DNA of 64,000 nucleotides from Pelotomaculum schinkii (GTDB lineage Bacteria; Bacillota; Desulfotomaculia; Desulfotomaculales; Pelotomaculaceae). Where the stretch lies: NCBI RefSeq assembly GCF_004369205.1, contig NZ_QFGA01000002.1, positions 62,001 through 126,000 of the forward strand, written 5' to 3'. A model generated the notes under the pieces. That model searched no databases and was not told where the DNA came from. It saw only the letters and a program-made list of their open reading frames with translations. Below are positions 1 through 8,904 of the stretch, piece after piece (position 1 is the first letter of the stretch; each line of letters begins with the position of its first letter). The position numbers and the translations under genes were made by a program.

Positions 1-2
1 CC

Positions 3-122
3 GGCCACGCCCGCAGGTTTTGCGGCGGCAAATTTTTTGCCGTCCTGGAGGGGGGCTACAACCACCAGGTGCTTGGGAAAAGCGTCAAAGCCCTGCTGGA
101 GGGGTTTGACGCCGGACGGTAA
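3..122 (+). CDS. Histone deacetylase / acetoin-utilization family protein, C-terminal fragment
   Basis: Only the last 39 codons and the TAA stop lie in the window; the gene begins upstream. The fragment contains LEGGYNHQVLGKSVKALLEG, which matches the LEGGYN loop and the helix after it near the C-terminus of the AcuC/HDAC-like zinc deacetylase family. In that family the loop lines the active site. The zinc ligands and catalytic His are outside the window, so activity cannot be judged. No terminator is obvious in the following 300 bases. Confidence 0.6.
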   Translation, partial: GHARRFCGGKFFAVLEGGYNHQVLGKSVKALLEGFDAGR

Positions 123-453
123 ACCATCCTCGGCCAACCTCTTAAGCTTAAAAAAAAGCGATAGCTTTCAGTTATTCAAGACATAAACTGCAGATCCCTG
201 CCTTGACATCCGCCTGCTCAATTTTTCTTCACCATCTCCAGCAAGTCGCTGCCGCCGGAAGAGGATGAAACTTATAAATGCACGCATTGCACAACAATTT
301 AATGGTTTCTGCTGATTCTTAAAATTATTGAAAGCGATTAATTGAGCGGGAGGAATTCAAAAGCTATTTAAGAGCATTTAAAAGCATGCTAGTTGACAAC
401 ATAATATCCTTGATCTAACATAGCACCATAACATCCTCAAAAAGGAGATTATT
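123..453. other. Intergenic stretch before lepB
   Basis: About 330 bases with no ORF that has a convincing start and ribosome site. A probable sigma-A promoter sits near its right end at 393-421. Nothing else was recognised. Confidence 0.5.
393..421 (+). promoter_or_regulatory. Probable sigma-A promoter of lepB
   Basis: A perfect -35 box TTGACA (393-398) is followed by a 17-base spacer and a -10-like TAACAT (416-421). The next gene starts 32 bases further on, with AAAGGAG at 441-447 seven bases before its ATG. Confidence 0.55.
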
Positions 454-978
454 ATGCATCTGGAAAGAAAGAACATTATAGACTGGGGCGTCACACTGGT
501 TTTTGCCGTTCTGCTTGCCCTGGGTATACGCGCCTACGTAGCGGAAGCCAGGTGGATCCCTTCTGAATCCATGCTGCCCACCTTGAAAATTGGCGACCGG
601 CTGATTATTGATAAGGTTTCATTCCATTTTAGCGGTATCAGCAGGGGTGACATGATAGTATTCGAGGCGCCCCCCGCAAGCAAGCTGGACGAGGTCCTGA
701 TTAAGAGAGTTATCGGCCTGCCCGGCGACACCGTTGCTATAAAGAATGGGATTGTCTACATCAACGGCGCCCCCCTGGACGAACCATATGAACTGGAAAA
801 ACCCAGAGACGATTATAAGGCTATAACCGTACCGGAAAACAGCCTTTTTGTGATGGGTGACAACCGCAACAAAAGTTACGACAGCAGGTTTTGGGGTGTG
901 GTGCCGGAGGAACTCATCATCGGCAAGGCCGTGGCAAGGTTTTACCCATTTTCCAGCGCCACTTTTTTTACCCTGTAA
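454..978 (+). CDS. lepB: Signal peptidase I
   Basis: Type I signal peptidase of 174 residues, the usual length for Gram-positive enzymes. It is membrane-anchored by one N-terminal helix (about residues 11-29) with the catalytic domain outside, and cleaves signal peptides from exported proteins. Ser39 in SESMLPTL is the expected nucleophile and Lys84 in IKRVIGLPGD the general base; the C-terminal MGDNRNKSYDSR box is intact. The ATG at 454 has AAAGGAG seven bases upstream. The gene appears monocistronic, with its own promoter and terminator. Confidence 0.95.
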   Translation: MHLERKNIIDWGVTLVFAVLLALGIRAYVAEARWIPSESMLPTLKIGDRLIIDKVSFHFSGISRGDMIVFEAPPASKLDEVLIKRVIGLPGDTVAIKNGIVYINGAPLDEPYELEKPRDDYKAITVPENSLFVMGDNRNKSYDSRFWGVVPEELIIGKAVARFYPFSSATFFTL

Positions 979-1023
979 AAAGAAACGACCAGCTATAAGA
1001 GCCGGTTGTATACCGAGAATAAG

Positions 1024-1065
1024 ACAAAGCTGGAACCTCTCGTATAAGCCGGCTTTGTTTTTTTA
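1024..1065 (+). terminator. Rho-independent terminator of lepB
   Basis: Stem ACAAAGCTGG (1024-1033) pairs with CCGGCTTTGT (1049-1058), with one G-T pair. The loop is 15 bases and a run of T follows. It lies 46 bases after the lepB stop. Confidence 0.75.
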
Positions 1066-1084
1066 TTACATTGTTTTGGAGACT

Positions 1085-1432
1085 TGTGCGAAAATGAACC
1101 AACCTTGATTTTTCATCACATAATACCAATGAAAATGCATACTGGGGAGTGACCATGGGGAGACATATTTCACGTCATTTGCCTCCACCTGTCTCAACAA
1201 TATTGCTCGAAAAGGCTTGACTTGCGGGCTTGGGGTTAACCTGGGTGCGTTCCTTAGCGCATGCGTAGCTTAAAGTCAAAGCCAAAATAGCGCGTAGCTA
1301 CCGGATGGCTGTCTGTAGATGCGGTCGGTATGACGCTCTTGTTTCACAAATGGAGAATTGCGAAGAGAGCGGAGGATAACCCCAAGCCCACTACGCATGC
1401 GGCTTTTCGAAAACCAGCTAACAATGACCTTT
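1085..1432 (+). repeat. Dispersed ~350-bp repeat, copy 1
   Basis: This segment matches the reverse complement of 44995-45340 over almost its whole length, with long exact blocks and a few short indels. Inside is an inverted repeat, GGGCTTGGGGTTA (1226-1238) and TAACCCCAAGCCC (1377-1389); beyond each arm lie CGAAAAGG/CTTTTCG-like sequences, so it looks like a short element with imperfect terminal inverted repeats (MITE-like). It encodes no transposase. A 46-codon frame is open in both copies on the inner strand, but 8 of the 10 codon differences I count are non-synonymous, which argues against a protein. Confidence 0.8.
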
Positions 1433-1482
1433 ACCATTGTGTTTCTGCATGAATGCAGAAGAAGTAGAATTTGCACCTATCG

Positions 1483-2103
1483 TTACTTCTGCTCAAATCC
1501 GATCCAGCGGACTTTATTGTCCTTTCTGGGTGGCGCAGGTGGTTTCTGGTCCGGGTAACCGATAGGGATAACCGAGACAAGTTCCTTTCCCTCTATGCCC
1601 ATTACTTCGTTTATTTCGTCCTCCACGTGCTTGGGAGCAGTCATCCAGCAAGTTCCCAATCCCTCGGCCTTGGCCAGCAGCAGGATATTTTGAATCAAGG
1701 CTGCAGCGCTAATAAAACTGAGCAGCCTGCCTTGTTCATTTTGATACCTTTCGAGATTGTTCATTTCCGGGTGTATTTCAACAATTATCTTCGGTATGTA
1801 GACCAGCAGGATTACCGGGGCTCCGCCAAGGGTCCTAAAAAACTGCAGGGTAATGTTGACCATTTTCTCCGGGAATAACTTTTCAAGGTGCGGCTTAAAA
1901 TATTTATTGGTTTTGGCGATAGCCTCCACCAGTTTTTCTTTCTGTTCACCCCGCACGGCTACTATCTGCCAATTCTGCCTGTTGAGCGCCGACGGCGCCC
2001 ATAGCGCGTCCTCCAGTATCTTTGCAAGTACCTCTTGCGGCACTTCCCTGTCATGATACTTCCGTATGCTGCGCCTTTCCCTAATCAGTGCACTGATATC
2101 CAT
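1483..2103 (-). CDS. Nitroreductase family protein (FMN-dependent)
   Basis: A 206-residue flavoprotein of the nitroreductase/NADH-dehydrogenase family, which uses NAD(P)H and FMN to reduce nitro, quinone or similar substrates; the true substrate is unknown. The N-terminus IRERRSIRKY is the FMN-phosphate-binding signature, APSALNRQNW lies over the flavin, and GLGTCWM plus IPIGYPDQKP are family motifs near the C-terminus. I place the start at ATG 2103 (MDISALIRERRS). A longer reading adds 28 residues with no family resemblance. It is divergent from the hydrolase at 2269. Confidence 0.85.
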   Translation of the reverse strand: MDISALIRERRSIRKYHDREVPQEVLAKILEDALWAPSALNRQNWQIVAVRGEQKEKLVEAIAKTNKYFKPHLEKLFPEKMVNITLQFFRTLGGAPVILLVYIPKIIVEIHPEMNNLERYQNEQGRLLSFISAAALIQNILLLAKAEGLGTCWMTAPKHVEDEINEVMGIEGKELVSVIPIGYPDQKPPAPPRKDNKVRWIGFEQK

Positions 2104-2268
2104 TTTACCACCAACCCTTTTGCTCAGCTTTTTCTGTATTAAATTGTATTTTTTGGCTTTCACCATGTCAATACATATAAGGTCCAAGTAGCACTTTGCA
2201 TCAGTGGTTTGGGGCTTTCTAAAATGTAAGAGAAAGATTACAATTTTAATGAAGGGAGTGTGTTTTTT

Positions 2269-3036
2269 GTGACAAGTATTTGGACCTGGAAAAAAATCAG
2301 CTACCCCAACAAGCAGGGCTTGAAACTTGCCGGGTTGTTATATTCCGGTCCTGCCCGTGGAACGCTGGTTATTGTTTGCCATGGTTTTACCGGCAGCAAG
2401 GAAGGTGGTGGAAGGGCTGTCGCCATGGCCGAAGAAATGGGCAAAAAGGGCTATGCCACCCTCCTCTTTGATTTCAGCGGTTCTGGCGAAAGCGAGGGTA
2501 TTTTTGCCGATATAACCCTGACCGGCCATATTGAGGACCTCGCCAGTTCCATTGATTACGTTCTGGAATCAGGCTTTCAACAGTTCATAACCCTGGGCAG
2601 GAGCTTTGGCGGGACTACCGTTTTATGCCACGCCACTCTGGACAAGCGCGTAGCCGGGGTATGTACCTGGGCGGCCCCGGCCGAACCGTCAAAGTTATTC
2701 AATGATTTCCGCGAACGGGGAAATGCAAAGGAGGGTAGCTTGATACCCCTGACAGATCACAGCGGCACGGTCATGGTCGGTGAAAAATTTTTCACCGACC
2801 TGGAACAGCATGACCCGGCCCACAGCGCCGCTATGATTGCCCCCCGGCCGCTGCTGGCTCTGCACGGCCAAAGCGACGCTGTGGTACCGGTTGCAAACGC
2901 CCGTATAATCTACAGTTCAGCAGGTTTTCCGAAGGAGCTCAGGATTATACCGCGGGCCGACCACCAGTTTACCCGGCACTACCGTGAAGCGTGGCAAATA
3001 ACGTTGGCATGGCTGGCAGAACATTTTCCCTCTTAA
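2269..3036 (+). CDS. Alpha/beta hydrolase (esterase/peptidase-like)
   Basis: A cytoplasmic single-domain alpha/beta hydrolase of 255 residues. The oxyanion region HGFTGSKEG, the nucleophile elbow GRSFGG, the late Asp (HGQSDAVVP) and the His (DHQFTR) form the expected Ser-Asp-His triad. It resembles BAAT/acyl-CoA-thioesterase-like or S9-type hydrolases; the substrate is not predictable. Two GTG starts are possible, at 2260 and 2269. The AAGGGAG ribosome site (2252-2258) touches the first and is 10 bases from the second, so I prefer 2269. Confidence 0.8.
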   Translation: MTSIWTWKKISYPNKQGLKLAGLLYSGPARGTLVIVCHGFTGSKEGGGRAVAMAEEMGKKGYATLLFDFSGSGESEGIFADITLTGHIEDLASSIDYVLESGFQQFITLGRSFGGTTVLCHATLDKRVAGVCTWAAPAEPSKLFNDFRERGNAKEGSLIPLTDHSGTVMVGEKFFTDLEQHDPAHSAAMIAPRPLLALHGQSDAVVPVANARIIYSSAGFPKELRIIPRADHQFTRHYREAWQITLAWLAEHFPS

Positions 3037-3112
3037 GCGTAAAGCCTTAATCTGCTTCCACTATTTGAAATTTCTTTGTAGTGACAAAAACCGTATAATT
3101 TTATATTATAAT

Positions 3113-3132
3113 ATTCAAATAAGTATTTTAAT
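3113..3132 (+). promoter_or_regulatory. Putative CadC operator
   Basis: Inverted repeat ATTCAAATA-AG-TATTTTAAT (8 of 9 positions symmetric) just upstream of cadC. It closely resembles the operator TCAAATA-AA-TATTTGA described for staphylococcal CadC. TATAAT-like boxes lie at 3094-3099 and 3107-3112, so bound repressor would cover the promoter. Confidence 0.6.
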
Positions 3133-3150
3133 GTATTGAGGGTGATTGAC

Positions 3151-3516
3151 ATGCCCAAAGCCAGCCACGACGTCTGCGACATCTTTTGTTTTAACGAAGA
3201 GAAAGTTAGCCTCCTCAAGCGGGAGATCAAGGGTATCGAGCAGCTCGCCCCTTTGTTTAAAGCTCTGGCCGACCCTACCAGGTTGAAGATCGTCTATGCC
3301 TTGTCCCGTGATGAGCTTTGCGTCTGTGATGTGGCCAGCATCATCGGTTCTTCCGTTGCGGCGGCCTCCCACCACCTGCGCTTGTTAAGGAGTTCGGGGC
3401 TGGCCAGGTACCGGCGGGAGGGCAAGATGGTATTCTACCGCCTTGCTGACGAATGCGTGGCCACAATTTTGGAAACAGCCAGGCGTCACCAGGTACACAA
3501 CGAAAACCATTCCTGA
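3151..3516 (+). CDS. cadC: CadC-like ArsR/SmtB metal-responsive repressor
   Basis: A 121-residue winged-helix repressor. The N-terminal CDIFCFNEEKV and the recognition-region ELCVCDVA carry the Cys residues that form the thiolate site for Cd, Pb or Zn in CadC; ASHHLRLLRSSGL is the DNA-recognition helix and the wing follows. Metal binding should release the operator at 3113-3132 and induce the pump downstream. I use ATG 3151, seven bases after GAGGGTG, rather than an upstream TTG. cadA begins 17 bases after the stop, so the two form an operon. Confidence 0.88.
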   Translation: MPKASHDVCDIFCFNEEKVSLLKREIKGIEQLAPLFKALADPTRLKIVYALSRDELCVCDVASIIGSSVAAASHHLRLLRSSGLARYRREGKMVFYRLADECVATILETARRHQVHNENHS

Positions 3517-3533
3517 AGCGGAGGAAATTACCA

Positions 3534-5837
3534 GTGCTACGACCAGAGCCGTTAGAAGACCCGCAAAACAAAAAAAATACATCCGGGACATGTGGTCTGG
3601 GCTGCTGCGGTTGTAGAGCCGCCTTACCAGAGCAGCAAAAGATTCCCTACGCCACCCCTTCATCTGTAGATACCGCAGGTAACAGCTATGAAGCCGGTCA
3701 GGCAAACCCCTCCCATATTGAAAATTCCAGCTACAGGCTCACTGGACTGAGCTGCGCGGACTGTGCGGCTAAGCTTCACCATAAGCTGGGGGAACTACCC
3801 GGTATCATTTCGGTGCAATTGAATTTTGGAACAGCCGCCCTGGAAGTCAGGCATACCTGTCCGGCCGGCGATATTGTCAAAGTTGTGAAGAAGTCAGGGT
3901 ATGGCATTGAAGCTGCCGGCCAGGTTAAGCCGGTCGGGCTGAAAGGGCTTTTTTACCAGCAGAGCGTTATCCTGACAGCCATCTCCGGCCTGCTGCTCGG
4001 CACAGCTTTGGCACTGTCCCTGCTGGGCATAGAAGGACCGGTGCTGCCATCGCTTTATACGGCCAGTATCCTCACGGGGGGATATAAAGCCGCACGCAGC
4101 GGCCTTTACGCCCTCAAGAGCTTCAGCCTGGACATAAACTTCCTGGTTATCGTCGCTGCAGCTGGGGCTGTCGCCATCGGTGAGTGGTCCGAGGGAGCAA
4201 CTGTCGTATTTCTTTTCTCACTTGGCAATATGCTCCAAGACTATACCATGGAAAAGAGCAGAAATTCAATCCGTGCGCTGATGTCTCTCGCTCCTAAAGA
4301 AGCCATGGTCAAAAGACGCGGTTTTACAATCAGCGCTCCGATTGATGAAATACTACCCGGCGACATCCTTCTGGTACGTCCCGGTGAGCGTATCGCCATG
4401 GACGGGAACGTCCTGTCCGGCTGCTCCGAGGTAGACCAATCGCCCGTTACCGGTGAATCCTTACCGGTTGCCAAAGAGCCCGGCGATAAAGTCTACGCCG
4501 GCACGGTGAACGGCCGGGGATTCATGGAAATCACGGTAACCAGGACCTCCCGGGACAATACACTGGCCAGAATTATCAGCCTGGTTGAGGAAGCGCAAGC
4601 TCAACGGGCGCCCTCCCAGCATTTCGTGGAAGCCTTTGCCCGCATTTATACTCCCCTGGTCATTGCAGCGGCTGCCCTCACCGGCTCGCTCCCATCACTT
4701 GTCTTCGGGCAGCCCTTTGCTCCCTGGTTTGAACGTGCGCTGATCCTGCTGGTGATTTCCTGCCCCTGCGCCCTGGTCATTTCGACCCCGGTCTCAATAG
4801 TGGCGGCTATCAGCAGCGCAGCCAGGAAAGGGGTCCTGATCAAGGGAGGAGCATACCTGGAAGAGGCCGGCTCACTTAAGGTGGTTGCCTTTGATAAGAC
4901 AGGGACCCTCACCACCGGCAGACCGGAAATCAAAGAAATTTTCACTGCTCCCGGCTACACCCGGGAGAAACTGGTCGGCATCGCCGCAGCTATTGAATCC
5001 TGCTCCGAGCACCCGCTGGCCCAGGCCATCATGCGACTGGCAAAAGAGCGAGGTTTTGATATTCCACAGTGCTCGGCTTTCCGCTCTCACCCCGGTCAAG
5101 GCGCAACAGCAGAGATCGGAGGCGTCACTTATTTGGCCGGCAACCACAGGCTTTTTCAAGGGCTTGAAATACCACCTCTACTAGCCCAGAATCTCTATGA
5201 ACTTGAAGAAGAGGGAAAAACTCCGGTTATTATCGGGACCGACAGCGAGGTCATAGGTATCCTTGCCGCAGCCGAAAGCTTAAGGGACAACGCTGCGAAC
5301 ACGGTCAAGGAGCTGCGTCAGGCAGGTATAGAACGCATCGTCATGCTGACCGGAGACAACCCCGGCGCCGCAGCCTCGGCCGCCTCCAGCCTTAGCGTGG
5401 ATGAGGTACATGCCGGCTTGCTCCCCGAAGACAAGCTGCAGGTGGTAAACTCCCTTATGACTCAATACGGCAAGCTGGCCATGGTTGGTGACGGTATCAA
5501 CGACGCTCCGTCCCTGGCTGCTGCAACAGTCGGCATAGCCATGGGTCCTACAGGGACTGATACAGCCCTCGAAACAGCCGACATTGCTTTAATGGCCGGC
5601 GAACTAGCCAGGATACCTTACATCATCCGCTTGGGCCGCAGCACGATAAATATTATCAGACAGAACATTGCTTTCTCAGTGCTGGTCAAAGCGATCTTTA
5701 TAGCCCTGACTTTTGCAGGCATAACCAACCTTTGGATGGCGGTTTTTGCAGACACAGGAGCAGCGCTTTTGGTAATTTTAAACGGTATGCGCCTGTTGCA
5801 GGCGGATCAGAACAAGTTCCGGAGCTCGGTAGCTTAG
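3534..5837 (+). CDS. cadA: Cadmium/zinc/lead-exporting P1B-type ATPase
   Basis: A membrane P-type ATPase of 767 residues that exports divalent soft metals. Order: a Cys-rich tail (CGLGCCGC, residues 20-27), one heavy-metal-associated domain with GLSCADC (Cys74, Cys77), paired helices, the actuator TGES (306-309), the metal-site CPC (410-412) in the sixth helix, the phosphorylated Asp454 in DKTGT, the SEHPLA loop, GDGIND, and FADTGA in the last helix, the Asp that marks Zn/Cd/Pb transporters. I choose GTG 3534: GGAGG lies nine bases before it, and upstream codons overlap cadC without similarity to the family. Confidence 0.93.
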   Translation: MLRPEPLEDPQNKKNTSGTCGLGCCGCRAALPEQQKIPYATPSSVDTAGNSYEAGQANPSHIENSSYRLTGLSCADCAAKLHHKLGELPGIISVQLNFGTAALEVRHTCPAGDIVKVVKKSGYGIEAAGQVKPVGLKGLFYQQSVILTAISGLLLGTALALSLLGIEGPVLPSLYTASILTGGYKAARSGLYALKSFSLDINFLVIVAAAGAVAIGEWSEGATVVFLFSLGNMLQDYTMEKSRNSIRALMSLAPKEAMVKRRGFTISAPIDEILPGDILLVRPGERIAMDGNVLSGCSEVDQSPVTGESLPVAKEPGDKVYAGTVNGRGFMEITVTRTSRDNTLARIISLVEEAQAQRAPSQHFVEAFARIYTPLVIAAAALTGSLPSLVFGQPFAPWFERALILLVISCPCALVISTPVSIVAAISSAARKGVLIKGGAYLEEAGSLKVVAFDKTGTLTTGRPEIKEIFTAPGYTREKLVGIAAAIESCSEHPLAQAIMRLAKERGFDIPQCSAFRSHPGQGATAEIGGVTYLAGNHRLFQGLEIPPLLAQNLYELEEEGKTPVIIGTDSEVIGILAAAESLRDNAANTVKELRQAGIERIVMLTGDNPGAAASAASSLSVDEVHAGLLPEDKLQVVNSLMTQYGKLAMVGDGINDAPSLAAATVGIAMGPTGTDTALETADIALMAGELARIPYIIRLGRSTINIIRQNIAFSVLVKAIFIALTFAGITNLWMAVFADTGAALLVILNGMRLLQADQNKFRSSVA

Positions 5838-5894
5838 TACATGCCTTTTGCAGAAATGCATGAAGCTATTGCATAATTTTTTCAGCAAATAGTC

Positions 5895-5937
5895 GCAAAA
5901 CAATAACCCCGCCAAAAAGTCGGGGTTATTGTTTTGC
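5895..5937. terminator. Bidirectional terminator after cadA
   Basis: A perfect 17-bp stem (5895-5911 with 5921-5937) and a 9-base loop lie 57 bases after cadA. The AT-rich outer half gives an A run on one side and a T run on the other. Confidence 0.75.
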
Positions 5938-6112
5938 CTTTACAAGAAAAATAGCTGATATCTTCCTGTCCTTTCTATAGTCGATAATATTACATAATAT
6001 ACTATTAAATATAAATATTTTAAATTTTAATAATATCATACATAGAAATTAAAGGAATTTTAAGAAATTTATAGAACTGTACTGTAATTTCAAAAATTAG
6101 GAGGCTAGTCTA

Positions 6113-6334
6113 ATGGCCATGCTGACATTTTGGTCGAATTTATTTTTCTCTTTAAAGGTATATGTTGTTTACAATTACATTGTTTGGTTGATTCAGGAAA
6201 AAGTCCTTCAAGACACAGTAACATTATTATTGCCTCTTCTTTTCCCTGTTTTCTCTGTACAAGTAGCTATCCAGCTGATTAAAAATTTTGTATACAGGAT
6301 GGCGAGCTTCGGTGTTCTTATCGGGCCATATTAG
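6113..6334 (+). CDS. Small hydrophobic protein of unknown function
   Basis: I do not recognise this 73-codon frame. It is supported by a perfect AGGAGG (6099-6104) eight bases before the ATG. The product has two hydrophobic stretches, about residues 9-27 and 36-60, so it would sit in the membrane. It stands alone in an AT-rich gap of about 750 bases between cadA and the ABC operon that converges from the other side. Chance occurrence in AT-rich DNA cannot be excluded. Confidence 0.4.
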   Translation: MAMLTFWSNLFFSLKVYVVYNYIVWLIQEKVLQDTVTLLLPLLFPVFSVQVAIQLIKNFVYRMASFGVLIGPY

Positions 6335-6474
6335 AAAAGTACGACAAGGAACGGTTCTCAAGTACTCAGCTCCGGAGACTATATCTTTACTAATCACCGT
6401 ATGAAACTGTAAGATCTTACTAAAAAACATACCGATTCTTAATGGCGTTATTTATCAACAAAAATAATACAAAG

Positions 6475-6495
6475 AAAAAAAATCCCGGCCGGGAG
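6475..6495 (-). terminator. Possible terminator of the corrinoid/ABC operon
   Basis: On the minus strand the palindrome TCCCGGCCGGGA is followed directly by eight T. It lies about 95 bases after the ABC permease stop. The stem is short, so the call is tentative. Confidence 0.35.
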
Positions 6496-6588
6496 TTCTT
6501 CTGTAAAATTTCTTAATTTATACTGGTAGATTTTTCACAGCGCCCTGCTAAAGAACTTTAAATCGAGCAAATAAGACAAGCGATATCA

Positions 6589-7326
6589 CTACTCAACCTC
6601 CAGGCAGGTCTTAAGCCCCCAGACTACAAAAACAGTCAGGTAAGCCAGCTGCAACAGCGGGGCTGTCCAGGGCAGCTCCCAGCCAAGCGCTGCTGCGCGT
6701 AGTCCCTGGCTGGCCGGGGTCAGGGGCAGAAGCTTAATCACCCAGTCCATGGGAAAAGGCACACGGTCCACCGAGAAGAAGGTGCCGCAAACAAAAATCA
6801 TCGGCGTGATCAGGAAGTTGTTGAACCTGGTCATATCGGGATGAGACCTAACTTTAAGCGCGGCCAGAAAGCCCAGGCTGGAAAACACCAGGCAGTTGAG
6901 CGACAACAGTACCAGGAACCGTAAATCGACATTGAACCTGGCTCCAAACAACAAGGCCAGGCCCATGATGATCGCTGAGGCATACAGTCCCCTGGCCGCC
7001 CCGGCCAAAATTTTGGCCGCGGTAAAAGAGTAAATGGTAATGGGCGCTACCATGTATTCCTCGAAGGTGCGGTCGTAAAGGCGGGCAATGGACAAAGGTG
7101 TGGCCACGGCGTTAAAACTGACATTCATGGTGCTCAAGGCCACGACCCCCGGGACGATAAAATCCAGGTAGGCTACTCCTCCGAGGCTTACGGTTTTACC
7201 CAGACCCCAGCCAAAAGCAACCATATATAAAAGCGGCGCCACCATTGAACTGGCCGTGATGGTCCACCATCTGCGTTTAAAAAAGAGAAATTCCCGCCAT
7301 AGCACGGCCTTGAGACCGGCCATCAC
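6589..7326 (-). CDS. ABC-2 type transporter permease
   Basis: A 245-residue integral membrane protein with about six helices and the ABC-2 pattern (YDRTFEEYMVAPI, then the C-terminal TFFSVDRVPFP and LPLTPASQGLR). It partners the ATPase encoded directly upstream, whose stop overlaps this start by four bases (ATGA). ABC-2 systems usually export drugs, lipids or polymers. As last gene of a cobalamin-riboswitch operon its cargo may relate to corrinoids, but nothing in the sequence identifies it. Confidence 0.88.
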   Translation of the reverse strand: MMAGLKAVLWREFLFFKRRWWTITASSMVAPLLYMVAFGWGLGKTVSLGGVAYLDFIVPGVVALSTMNVSFNAVATPLSIARLYDRTFEEYMVAPITIYSFTAAKILAGAARGLYASAIIMGLALLFGARFNVDLRFLVLLSLNCLVFSSLGFLAALKVRSHPDMTRFNNFLITPMIFVCGTFFSVDRVPFPMDWVIKLLPLTPASQGLRAAALGWELPWTAPLLQLAYLTVFVVWGLKTCLEVE

Positions 7327-8162
7327 GCATTCTCCCTTTCCCCTGTTAATTTAACAAAAACGTCTTCCAGCGTGGCCTGACGGATTGAGAAAGAGTCCCG
7401 CAGTTGCTCCGCAAACTTAAGAGCCTCTTGCTGGTTTGGAAAAAGGCGCAGTTCAGTATGTTCATTTTTAAACTGCTCTACCACTACATGTCCTGCCAAC
7501 TGCTTTAGTTCCCCGGGCGTGCCGTCCATGATCAGCCTGCCTTTTTTCAAAAGGCCGATCCGGCTGCACAGGTTTTCCGCTTCCTCAAGATAGTGCGTGG
7601 TAAGCATTATGGTTATACCCCTGACATTCAAGCTTTTCACTAAATCCCATACTTTGCGCCTGATAAAAACATCCAACCCGACGGTCGGCTCATCCAGGAA
7701 GAGGACCTTCGGGTTGTGCATCAACGCCCGCGCAATTAAAACCTTCCGTTTCATCCCGCCGGAGAGGGTATTGACCAGCGCGTCCGCCTTTTCTTCGAGA
7801 CCTGTAAAGTCCAGCAACTCTTCCACCCTGCGCTTGGTCTCCTGCCGTGTCATATCGTAGAGCATGGCGTGCAGGCGCAGGTTTTCCACCACAGTGAGCT
7901 CAGGCTCCAGGTTGAGGTGTTGAGGTACCACACCTATCTCGTTCTTGAAACGTGTGTTATTGCGGCTGACCGGATACCCGCATACCTGGATTTTGCCTCC
8001 GGCCGGCATGGTTAAGGCGGTAAGCATCCGGATGGTTGTTGTTTTGCCGGCCCCATTGGGGCCCAGCAGCCCAAAAAATTCACCCTGTTTGACGTGCAGG
8101 CTAAGCCCCTGGACAGATGCTGTTTGCCGGTAATATTTTGTAACATTTTCCAGGATAATCAT
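7323..8162 (-). CDS. ABC transporter ATP-binding protein (ABC-2 partner)
   Basis: A 279-residue nucleotide-binding subunit of the multidrug (CcmA/DrrA-like) class: Walker A GPNGAGKTT, signature LSGGMKRK, Walker B VLFLDEPTVGLD, switch His in TTHYLEEAE. I start at ATG 8162, where MIILENVTKYY begins the ABC fold; this gives a four-base ATGA overlap with cbiL upstream and another with the permease downstream, so the three genes look translationally coupled. The longer reading would run 21 codons into cbiL. Confidence 0.92.
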   Translation of the reverse strand: MIILENVTKYYRQTASVQGLSLHVKQGEFFGLLGPNGAGKTTTIRMLTALTMPAGGKIQVCGYPVSRNNTRFKNEIGVVPQHLNLEPELTVVENLRLHAMLYDMTRQETKRRVEELLDFTGLEEKADALVNTLSGGMKRKVLIARALMHNPKVLFLDEPTVGLDVFIRRKVWDLVKSLNVRGITIMLTTHYLEEAENLCSRIGLLKKGRLIMDGTPGELKQLAGHVVVEQFKNEHTELRLFPNQQEALKFAEQLRDSFSIRQATLEDVFVKLTGERENA

Positions 8163-8875
8163 TGTGACCGGCCGTTTGAGCGCTTTTTTGCCAATATGGT
8201 AGACAGGTAATTGGGCATTTTGCATTCCCGGCCTTCCAGGGTATAGGTAATTTCCTCGTCCTCAAAACCGCACCTGCTGATCATAACCGTTTCCCCGTCA
8301 AAACCATGTTTTTTCAGCTGACCGGCCACCTGCTCGTAATTCTTGTAAACTTTCATGAGGACCAGGTTATCTGAATATGACAGGGCGGTCGCTATTTTGT
8401 CCTCTTCCAGGATGGCCGGAACGATGCTGAGAATATCATTGCCTTCAGCCAGCGGAAAATTTAAACGGCTGGCTGCCGCACAAAAGGAGGTAATACCGGG
8501 CACTGTCTCAATAGTAATCCCGTTGCCCTCGAGCAGCCTGTATATGTAGATATAGGTGCTGTATAGCATCGGGTCACCCAGGGTGAGGAAAGCGACATTT
8601 TTCCCTTCCTGCAATAAATCCAGGATGACGGTTTTATTCTGCTCCCAGGCCTCTGTCAGGAAACTACGGTCAAATACCATGGGGAAAGCCAGCTCAAGGA
8701 TCCTGGTGTCATCCCGAATATAGTTTCCGGCTATGGAGAGAGCGATGCTGCCCTCCTTTTTCTCCGTACGGGGCGCAATGATGACATCCACATTCTGCAA
8801 TAACTTTATCGCCTTCAGGGTAAGCAAGTCCGGATCCCCCGGCCCTACGCCTATACCGTAAAACACGCCTTTCAT
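8159..8875 (-). CDS. cbiL: Cobalt-precorrin-2 / cobalt-factor II C20-methyltransferase
   Basis: A 238-residue SAM-dependent tetrapyrrole methylase that adds a methyl at C20 of the corrin precursor. The N-terminal GIGVGPGDPDLLT and the central GDPMLYSTY and PGITSFCAAA motifs are those of CbiL/CobI. I use ATG 8875, with GGAGG five bases upstream. It sits between a corrinoid-uptake ABC system and an ABC-2 exporter, with no other cobalamin-synthesis gene in the window. The shared riboswitch fits a corrinoid role. Confidence 0.88.
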   Translation of the reverse strand: MKGVFYGIGVGPGDPDLLTLKAIKLLQNVDVIIAPRTEKKEGSIALSIAGNYIRDDTRILELAFPMVFDRSFLTEAWEQNKTVILDLLQEGKNVAFLTLGDPMLYSTYIYIYRLLEGNGITIETVPGITSFCAAASRLNFPLAEGNDILSIVPAILEEDKIATALSYSDNLVLMKVYKNYEQVAGQLKKHGFDGETVMISRCGFEDEEITYTLEGRECKMPNYLSTILAKKRSNGRSQ

Positions 8876-8904
8876 GGTAACCTCCACCCTTTTAACATTC
8901 TTTA

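Noticed and set aside
1276-1476. 66-residue frame in repeat copy 1 with a 46-residue match in copy 2
   Set aside because: Codon differences between the copies are mostly non-synonymous (8 of 10 by my count) and neither copy has a ribosome site, so shared DNA, not protein, explains the match.
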